Positions 53,912 through 64,000 of a stretch of DNA of 64,000 nucleotides are shown here, in pieces. Location: positions 1-64,000 of the forward strand of contig JANBPT010000118.1 in the NCBI GenBank assembly GCA_027575765.1, in the 5' to 3' direction. The notes under the pieces were generated by a model that was given only the letters and a program-made list of their open reading frames with translations, ran no database searches and was not told where the DNA came from. Both the position numbers and the translations under genes were made by a program. This DNA comes from Tieghemiomyces parasiticus (Eukaryota > Kickxellomycota > Dimargaritomycetes > Dimargaritales > Dimargaritaceae). Every line of letters begins with the position of its first letter. Position 1 is the first letter of the stretch.

Positions 53912-55836
53912 TCAAGACGGCGGGCCCGGCAGAACCTGGGCCGTGTGGTCGGCAAGACAGCAGGCCAGTCGGCCGCCCGCCTGGCCCCACTGCAATTCGA
54001 AGATACTGGAAGGACACTCGACGCTGTGCACCAGGCGGCCTGAAGTGCAGTCCCAGAAGTACACGTGGCGGTCGAGGGTCCCGGTGGCCAGGCGGTGGCC
54101 GTCAGGGCTAAAGCTGAGCGCAAAGACTGGTTCGGTGTGCCGCTCTAGGACGAACAGGCAGGTACCTTGCCGCGCGTCCCAGAGCCGAACCGTGTGGTCA
54201 ACGGAGCAGGTGGCTAGTAGCGGTAGCGTGTCGGCCTCGCCGGTCGCGGCCCCCGGAGCCCACTCGAGGGCATAGACCTCGCCGGTGTGGCCTGTCAGCG
54301 TGTGCACCACAGACCGGGTTTCCACGGACCATATGCGCACCGTACGGTCGTCGGAGCCCGACGCCAGGTACTGACCACGGGGGTCGGCGCGCAGGCTGTT
54401 GACCCCGCCCTCGTGGCCCGAGAACGTGGCCAGGGGATCATTGCGAGTGATGCTAAGCAGATAGACCTGCGCATCGGCTGAACCGACGGCCAACATATCA
54501 TTGGTGAGCCAGGCCGCGTCCAGCACGGGGCCTCGGGGGGCGGTATAGACGCGTCGTAACTCGCCAGTTTTCGCAACCCACACGGCAGCGGTGGCGTCGA
54601 CACTCGTGCTCACCAGCAGGTCACCGGCCGGGTTCCATTTAAGCGTCAGGATGGGGGCGCCGTGGTGCTGCAGAACGGACCGTAGCTCGCCGGCCCGGGT
54701 CCACAGCCGAACCTGGCCGTCAAAGGCACCCGTGGCGAGGAGGTCGCCAGTAGGCTGGATCGAGGACAAGATCGAAGGGATGGGGGAGGGGACATCGTGA
54801 GTGACGGAGAACGATAGGAATAATGCAGGATTAGAATGAGTGCTGGCAGGAGCTGTAGGTTACCATCTTCTCCTCCAGCCTAAACGGTCCGGGGGGGGGT
54901 ATCCGGGCGAGGGGATATTCTCTTTGGGTTCAGCACTTACGTCCCAGGCCACGGTCGTCACGTAGGGGTTCTCCTGGTCAGCTGCCAGTTGGTGATCGAG
55001 CCGCAGCGACTCCATCGCGACCTCCCCTGCATCCACGGTCCATATCCGGGCCGTAGCATCGTAGGATCCCGTGGCGAGTAGGCGCGGGTCGTGTGGGTGC
55101 CAGGCGCAGGTGCAGACCTTGTCGCTGTGGCCTCGGAGTACCACGCGCCGCTCAGGGGGAGGTACGGCCGGGGCTGGTTTCTCGTCTGGGTCATCCAGCT
55201 GCATCTTAGCCAAGTCCCGCTCGGTCAGCTGCGGGGAAGCCGACCGGCGCGAGTCCACCGCCATGCTGGTCGGGGCGGGTTCGGTGGGGGTGGTCGGCTC
55301 TCCGCTGGTGCGTTTGCCATCGTTGGGTTCCCGTCGGGCCTCCTCCCGCCGGCTCCGCACTGGAACCGACGGGATGGGGCTGGGTACTCGGCCATCAGAA
55401 CCTTGGCGACCATTGCGCTTCTTGACCGGTCCGGCTTCGCACACGTGGTCACCGAGCAGCCGGAATTCGGCGCTACACGGACGCACCGTGCCGTCGTCGT
55501 TGAGGTGAGCCTCCAAGGACAGGTACTGTAGTCCGCGCTGCAGGACACTCAGTAGGGCACCGGGTTTGACGGGTTGGTCCTGGAAGGCATCCTGGTCGAG
55601 CTGGCTCTCGTACTGGAAAGAGAACGCGGCGTGCTTGAAACCTGTAAACGGGGCACACGGTGGGCAGGCGGGTGGGTTTAGTGTTGGAACCGTCTTGCGA
55701 ACAGCATTTCTAGCGCGGAATAGTGGTGTCTGTCGGCAGGCTAGGACAGAAGCCGGAGCTATGCAGAACAGGCCTTACCTGATTCGCGGAGGTACCGGAG
55801 CACTAGGTAGTTGACTTCCTCGCTGCTGATACTCAT
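53912..55836 (-). CDS. TBL1/Sif2-type WD40 corepressor subunit with LisH domain
   Basis: Exons 55779-55836, 54941-55641, 53912-54754, phases consistent; 533 residues. Exon 1 is the LisH start MSISSEEVNYLVLRYLRESG, continued by FKHAAFSFQYESQLDQD and ALLSVLQRGLQYLSLEAHLN. A disordered, Pro/Arg-rich linker follows to about residue 170. Then come about eight WD40 repeats, e.g. LRGHSDKVCTCAWHPHD, LLATGSYDATARIW, GHEGGVNSLRADPRGQYLAS, GSDDRTVRIWSVET and CSVDHTVRLWDAR. This is the TBL1X/TBLR1/Sif2 architecture, a scaffold of SMRT/NCoR-type or Set3-type histone deacetylase complexes. Confidence 0.9.
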
Positions 55837-56343
55837 CGCAACGAGTTAGGAAGTTAGGGAGGAGCGTGCGGCCAGGGTGGTGTCGTTGACGGACGACGTG
55901 AGGCAAGGATTAGTGGTACGTGTCGGCAGATGCTACAGGGTACAGGAATGGGTCGCGGTGGAAAACATTAAAAACGGAATGCTGAGAACCGCTGCAGATG
56001 AGTATATGGAAGGGCTCATGGCGCAAGCCTAGACACGATGGCAGGGCATTCGCCCATCTGTATCTGACGGGATCAAGCCGGTTCCCTCCTTCCCCTCCCC
56101 TCATTGCCAGACGCGTGCCAGCGATCTCTGCGGAATGGGTGGGTCAAGTCCCGGCCCTTGCATGTCCAGTTAAACGCCGGGCTCTGGTCGAACTTTTTGG
56201 GAGATTGTAGGGCCTCATGTGAACGGATCCGCTACAGGCATGGCCACTCCTCCTACGAATTTCGTCCGTGCCCTCGGTAGAGTGATTCACCATAGCCTCC
56301 CCCAAGTTCCCAACCGTACTGTTACGGTCTCGCCTATCTAGCC
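55837..56343. other. Divergent promoter region TBL1-like / METTL15
   Basis: 507 nt between divergent start codons. No specific site recognised. Confidence 0.5.
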
Positions 56344-58562
<2,219 letters not shown>

Positions 58563-58896
58563 TGGCCCAAACAGGGCTTGCCACGGCCAGCTCGGACCAT
58601 GTGGACGAGCGTGACTCAGGGGCTTAAACATAAAGCATTGATACATTTGCCTATTGATGAAGCTTAGATGATCAGGAGGACGTGGTTGTATGCAAGGGGT
58701 GGGCAAGGGAACGCTTATCCTTTTAGTCTGGCTCGCAGGGTCAGGGAGTTCACACTCCTTTGGCGCCACATCACAAGGGAGGGGTATGACTCTACGTTGC
58801 GGTTTGATATGAACGGGCCTCTCTGCACTTTACTTCTTCCCCCTTTACGCCTACTTACTGCCTCAGCACCCTATCGTAAAGTTACCTCCGCTAGCC

Positions 58897-59882
58897 ATGA
58901 CCGAGCCGATTCCTGTCAAGTGCATGCTCATTACGGGCTTCGAAGTAAGTGGCGCCTGGCCTGTCGCCACCGTATACTGGTAGGGGTCGGAGCATTGTGC
59001 CCCATTGCAAAACTGGCGCAGACATTGCGTAGCGGACCTAGCTCACCCTCCTCCTCCCCAGCGCGCGGTACCGACCCTAGCGTGGCCAAGTTGGTTCTGT
59101 CTGCTCCTAGTTAACGCCTCGCCAACTGGGTCCCTAGCCTGACCACTCAATTTGTCTGCGCTTTACCTACTTATCCTACTCCTCCACAGCCCTTCGGGGA
59201 ACCGCGCCCCCCGACCAACCCCAGCTGGCAGGCCGTCAAGGACCTACAAGGCCGTGTGCTCGATATCACCCCCCTGGACGGCCCGCCATTCCGTCTCCGC
59301 CTCTACGTACGTGAACTGCCGGTCGAGTACGCGGCCATCCTGGCCATCATTCCCGAGCTACACCGAGCCCGCCCGGAGGGCTCAGGCGGCTACGATTACT
59401 ACCTGCACGTCGGTCAGGGCAGCCCCGGCGGAGCCAAAGTTGAGACTCGGGCACGCCGCCACGGCTACCACAAGCGGGACAACCGCGGCACGCTCCTTCC
59501 GGACGGACAGGTCCCCGACCTCCCCGGTGTACCGTCGGATATCCCAGCGTTGCTCACCACACGGGTGGACACGCAGCAGTTGGCCCAAGTCCTGGCTCAT
59601 CGGATGGACCCACCGTTCGTGCAGTCCTCTATGGATGCCGGCCTATATCTCTGCGAGTTCACTTACTACGTATCCATGGCCTGTAGCTGGACACAGGACC
59701 CCACTCAAGTTGGGCCCAACAATGTCTTGTTTCTCCATATCCCACAGGAAGGCCAGCCCTTCTCCCTTGCGCAATCGCAGCAACTCGTTTTGGAGTGTGC
59801 CACCTGGCTGGGCCAGCATGCTAACCAGGCGGTGGCAGGTGCGGGGGGGGGAGGGCCAGCGTTAGTCGCTCGTCGGCTATAG
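58897..59882 (+). CDS. Pyroglutamyl peptidase I (peptidase C15)
   Basis: Exons 58897-58944 and 59190-59882 (phase 0); 246 residues. Exon 1 is the first strand (MLITGFE) and exon 2 starts PFGEPRPPTNPSWQAV, together the family's N-terminal TGF-PFG motif. Catalytic residues by family match: Glu101 in GGAKVETRARRHGY, Cys171 in SSMDAGLYLCEFTYY, His199 in NVLFLHIPQEGQPF. All three are present, so the enzyme should be active in removing N-terminal pyroglutamate in the cytosol. It is slightly longer than the usual 210-220 residues because of an insert (about residues 115-130) and a Gly-rich tail. Confidence 0.9.
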
Positions 59883-61002
59883 GGCAATTGCACGGCGACC
59901 CTTCACCTGCATGAGCCGGTGGGACAGTTAGGATAGTACTGTTTGAATACAATAGCTGCACTGTAACAGTCTCGCACCCTTTTTTCCATTAGATAATGGC
60001 ACCTAGACGGATTCGTGCAGGAAGAGAGAGGTGCACAATACCAGTTCGCACGGCAGCTTGCAGACGCGTCCTGGCTTAGTTTGGCTAATCAGGTTGGAGT
60101 AGGATGCATGTATTCGGAGGCGCGTGCTATATGTAGGATGGGACAACTGCGACAATAATCAACCCAACTCCAGTTAACGCCGCTTGTCCCGTCCTTTGCA
60201 AATTTGCCAGTAGCCCGCCTTGCACGAAAGCCACGGCTATTTAGGGGCATAGCCTTACATGGGGCTCGTTCACCAGTACATTGCAGGACTGGCCTCGGGA
60301 AGTACAATTCGCGTGTCCCACGCTGGCAGCAAGGGACCCCAACAATGACGACCAGTCGGTCGAGCCACCAGGTGGGTGGGGGGCCTAGTCTGCCCTGCTT
60401 CACCCTCCTGTCTGGCGCCACCCATTTAGCGTAAACATACCAAGCTACATGGCGCCCTCGGCATTCGTGGGGGATGGAAGTTCGGCCCGGCCATATTTAG
60501 TTGGACATATTCATTATTTAGAAAGGTGGAAATGGCTTTGCTGGTTAGTTTTTGAGCAATGTGGGAAGAGTGGGATGGTACAAATACACAGATAGGTCCA
60601 ACGGGGGCTAGGCAGGAGTGCAGGTTAGGTCGAGAGTGAAGAGTGGCGGGCGCTCGGTACCGTAGGGTGCATACCGATCTGAAAGCACTGTGGTGAAGAA
60701 GTACGGTAACCGGCAGCGCCCAATTTTGAAAACCGAATTTGCGGCTAGTGGGATGAGATCACACACACACCTTTAACAATGGCTGTCAGGTGGGGTGTCA
60801 GCGGAACACCGGACGGATGGAATTAAGGACGTGAGGGGATGCCAGCTGGCAGCTCCATGATGGCTATGAGTTGGACGGCGGAAAGGGGAAGTCTAGCATG
60901 GAGGGCCAATCGTCAGAGGCTCTGGTAGATCAGTAGCAAAATAGGGGCGGTCAGACTACAATGGATAACGGGCAGGGGCGCATCGACCGCGACACAGGCT
61001 GG
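59883..61002. other. Convergent intergenic region
   Basis: 1.1 kb of 3' flanks between the peptidase and the EEIG1-like gene; no supported exon. Confidence 0.5.
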
Positions 61003-62428
61003 TCACTGGACCGATGTCCGTAGGGTGCTGCCTGCCGACGGAAAGAAGATTTCCTTCATGATATCCATGGCCGGCTCCTCGTAGGCCGAGGCGAGACCAT
61101 TGCCGAGGGGCTGGTAGGGGCAGGCGGCGGAGGGACATTGCGCGTGGACAGGTGACGGGGTGCAAATCGGGTTAGCGTGCGGGCTGGTCCACCCTCTTTT
61201 GGGAACCGGGGATACGCGTGTCTGGTGCCACCAAGTTGAGCGGCTGGGTACGACAGGTACTTACCAGGAATGGGGACGAGGCAGACTTGGAAATCGAGTA
61301 GGCGCGGGGACCGTGGCCGGTCGAGCCCTCGTAAATCGACCGGTTGCCTAAAATGGGCCAAGCAGGGAGAGGAGAAAGGAGGGAGACGCGGGGTAGGACA
61401 ATAAGCGTGGGTAAGTAGGCCATACCGCGGGGGCGCGGTGACGTGCTGACGGTCTCGGCTGTGGAACTTACGTGGCTTGAACCGGTGCGAGCGTGGATGG
61501 CTGGAGAGGTCTGCCAGGCTGGTGGCCATTTGATTCTTCTTGAGGGCGGGACTAGGCGTGGTGGGGGCCGTAGCGAGGGTTGGAGGGGTCAAGGTTAGCA
61601 GGGGGGTTGTTGGTTGCCATAGCCGTGGAGGTACGCTTCAAGACGTGCAGGAGGGAGAAGGGTGAAAAAGTATGGGTATTTGCCCCCCCCCTTCTCGATA
61701 CAGTCAGTGGTCCAAGGGGTCAGCCAATGGGTGGATGGCCTGATTTTGGCCATGGCCGGGTGATGCGCCCTAAGTAGGCCGAAGGTTGAGTCATCGGGCC
61801 CATTAACGATGGCCCGTCCCTTGGCCTTACTGCCATGCTGTGAGTGGCTTACGTTTTGTACCGGGTATCGCCGGCCACCTGCTTCATGTCGATCGTGAGC
61901 TGGTAAGGCGTATGTAACACGAGGGGGATATTTTTGTAAAACAAAGTGGGCGATGGGAGGGGTTATTAGGGGACCACATAGGCGAAGGTGGGTACGACAG
62001 GCCAGACTGGTCTGTGGACTTACCTTGATGGTGGAGTTGGACTTGGATTCCTGCAACAGGTACCGCCGGGTCACCCGGCCCTCGCGGGCGTACTCGGCGA
62101 GATTAACCGTCAAAACGCCTAGGTTGCGCGGGGTCTCCTGGTTCATTTCCTGCTTGACGCACAGCTGCAGTTCGCAGGGTGCCAGAACGCCGTCCTTGCC
62201 GATGACCAGGTCCAGGCGCTTGAGAGCTGACGCGTTCCACTCGACGCGGTGGTCGGCGATAGGGGCGCGTTCGGTACAGCCGGAGGCGGCGGTGCCACTC
62301 TTGGTACGCCACTTGACAAAGAAGTTTCCGCTGACGAGCGGAACGTTGATGAGTTCGTGCAGCGTGATGCGCACTTCAAATGCGACCAGCCGGTGCTTGG
62401 ATATGAACCAGTGGTAGAGGGCCTGCAT
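61003..62428 (-). CDS. EEIG1/FAM102-like protein with N-terminal C2 domain
   Basis: Exons (minus): 62024-62428, 61853-61899, 61472-61551, 61265-61347, 61003-61110; 723 nt, 240 residues, phases consistent. Residues 1-150 form the NT-C2 domain: FEVRITLHELINVPLVSGNF, FVKWRTK, RAPIADHRVEWN, CELQLCVKQE and LGVLTVNLAEYAREG, RRYLLQESKSNSTIK, then LTIDMKQVAGDTRYKT. The remainder is Ser/Pro-rich with short conserved-looking pieces (HPRSHRFKPR, AYEEPAMDIMKEIFFPSAG). NT-C2 proteins are membrane-associated adaptors in endocytic or cytoskeletal processes (family knowledge). The small 3' exons are inferred from splice sites and phase. Confidence 0.82.
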
Positions 62429-64000
62429 CGTGGTGGTGAAGTGACCCGAGGGTATGGAAGTATTGGACTAGGGCGGCGGAGGAAAGCAGTACGAGCGCGG
62501 TGCTAACCCTCTCGACGAATTGAAGAGGGAGGGTTGACGTGGTGAACAAGAAAAGAACGAGTCGAGCAAAAAATGGTCGGGGTTGCGGTTGGTGGCGGCG
62601 CTGGGTAGGTCCAGTCAAGAACCGGCGACAAGAGTGGTCGGCACAGTGGGGGGTTTAAATACTCACCCCCGCGCGTCGGACTGAGGGCGGGTAGTGAAAG
62701 GGCAGGGGTGACGACTAAAAGCGTGGGCGGCAGGCAATGTCGGGTCGTTTCATTAAGATTGAGAAAAGTGGGGTGATAATCTGAGCTCCCGCTTAAGACG
62801 ACCAAGGGCGGGAGGCGGAGCGAACAAGGGGTGAAAAAGAACCCACGCACCACGGTGAAGGCAGCGGAGTCTGGAAATCGTGTTTGGACAGGTGGACGAG
62901 GCGCAGGTCCCGCTGGCAGTGACGATGCCAAACGAAGCGACCAGTGGGGATGTGCAGTGACCGTGGCTAAATTAAATAGTCAACGCGGTGGAAGCGGGGG
63001 GTCAGGGTGTCGGCCGTGGAAGTGTGAGGGCAGAGCAAGGCTGGACACGGTTGGTTAGGGCCAGAGAGGTGCTGTCGGTATAGGACATAATATAGACATG
63101 TATATACAAAGGAGGCGAGATGGGTGTTCAGCCGAGGAGACGGCGAACGAAGCGCTATTTAAATGGCACCAAGGACGGGTGCGAGGAAGGGGAGACGGCA
63201 GAGGGGGGGGGAAGGCCGGTCCTGTGGCGAGGCAGAGCGGGTGGGCAAGATAAAGCAGGAACCACGACTACTCTGACTCGACCCGTTCAAAGACCGCAAC
63301 CAGTATTGGCCGCCCGCCCAAGGCCGGGGCAGTGATGCAAGCGGCCAATGGCAGTGGATGGCCGGCGGACAAGTCACCCTGTAGGGAGGAGGGCAAGGGG
63401 CCACAGCCGCTCCTCGCCGTCTCTCGCCCGTTAGACGGTGCCGACGGACACGAAATGATCCCCACGAGCCCGGCCATTGGCGCGGGGCCCCGTCCCTTTG
63501 GTCGCCTTCACTCTCCTGGTCCGCCCATAAGCTATACTGTAGACGCCGGCACCGGTCTGCTATCGGTTTATACGGCAACCCAGCCATCCTCTGTCGTCAC
63601 ACCGGACTTCCCCCCTCGGCCGGTCGCCTGGGTCCCGGTGCCACGGCAGAGGGTGCTGCTACCAGCCGTAGGGCAATTCCAGGGCAGTTGGAGTGTCCCT
63701 CAAGCCCTATCCCTACTTTGCATACCTAGAACATTGGCCCAACCAGCACCCGCGGTATCTTGTGGGGGTAAAAATGGATGGGGTGGATGTAGTGGTCACC
63801 CGGCAGGGGCTATATTGACCCGTTTGTCGAGAAGTGATCATCCGCCGGGTCTGTCAACCATGACGTCCACCCCGATGGAGTTATCTAGTGGACATGTATG
63901 GGTCAAACGGCTGCTGAAGGGTGCCTAAGCGCCAGGTTCTGTTCACCGTGAGACATAGCGGTCAGGGGCTCGCACCGCCCGCCTTGGAAGGAAGTAGAGG
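62429..64000. other. Region to the window end without a supported gene
   Basis: Upstream region of the EEIG1-like gene, then mixed sequence. A 198-codon plus-strand frame (63332-63928) lacks motifs, is Pro/Gly-rich and has no coding rhythm. A gene starting beyond the window cannot be judged. Confidence 0.45.

Noticed and set aside
63332..63928. 198-codon plus-strand ORF near the window end
   Set aside because: Pro/Gly-rich, no family motif, no coding rhythm.

Overview
This window is nuclear DNA from a fungus. The evidence is: many short spliceosomal introns with GTAAGT-like donors and pyrimidine/AG acceptors; one gene every 2-3 kb on both strands; and fungal versions of housekeeping proteins (HUL4-type HECT ligase, MBF1, RPC40, RIO2, ISD11, MZM1, a Snl1-like BAG protein, a TBL1/Sif2-type WD40 protein). 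It also carries TMCO1, an RNF220-like RING protein, UBE2W, a mitochondrial RsmH/METTL15 methyltransferase and an EEIG1/FAM102-type C2 protein. Budding yeast lacks several of these, so an early-diverging lineage (for example Zoopagomycota or Mucoromycota in the broad sense) is my inference. I could not test it.

Layout. 0-10 kb: the end of a gene cut by the window edge, cardiolipin synthase (+), a HUL4-like HECT ligase (-) and NADH pyrophosphatase NPY1/NUDT12 (-, 8 exons including a 10-nt micro-exon). 10-16 kb: a GPR107/GPR108-type seven-helix protein, TMCO1, mitochondrial ribosomal protein bL28m and EMC7. 16-23.4 kb is nearly gene-free and holds copy A of a transposon-like repeat plus a TATA-driven short ORF candidate. 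23.4-38.8 kb is dense: a proteasome-assembly chaperone PAC1 candidate, a coiled-coil/BRCT protein, a CCCH zinc-finger protein, an RNF220-like RING ligase, an unknown 216-residue protein, UBE2W, RPC40 and RIO2. 39.0-39.6 kb: copy B of the repeat, in inverted orientation. 39.8-45.4 kb: a tandem array of three related seven-helix membrane proteins on the minus strand, the most unusual content of the window. 45.4-49.5 kb is gene-poor. 49.5-62.4 kb is dense again: ISD11, MZM1/LYRM7, MBF1, a Snl1-like BAG protein, a TBL1-like WD40 protein, METTL15, pyroglutamyl peptidase I and an EEIG1-like protein. 62.4-64 kb shows no convincing gene.

Functional themes: mitochondrial biogenesis (cardiolipin synthase, bL28m, ISD11, MZM1, METTL15), ER membrane-protein biogenesis (TMCO1 and EMC7, with a tail-anchored-like BAG protein elsewhere), ribosome and RNA polymerase production (RPC40 and RIO2 from one divergent promoter), and ubiquitin transfer (HECT, RING, UBE2W). 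As usual in fungi these are independent genes, not operons. Gene models were built by hand from reading frame, splice consensus, intron phase and match to remembered family motifs. Every multi-exon model given with all its exons closes in frame.
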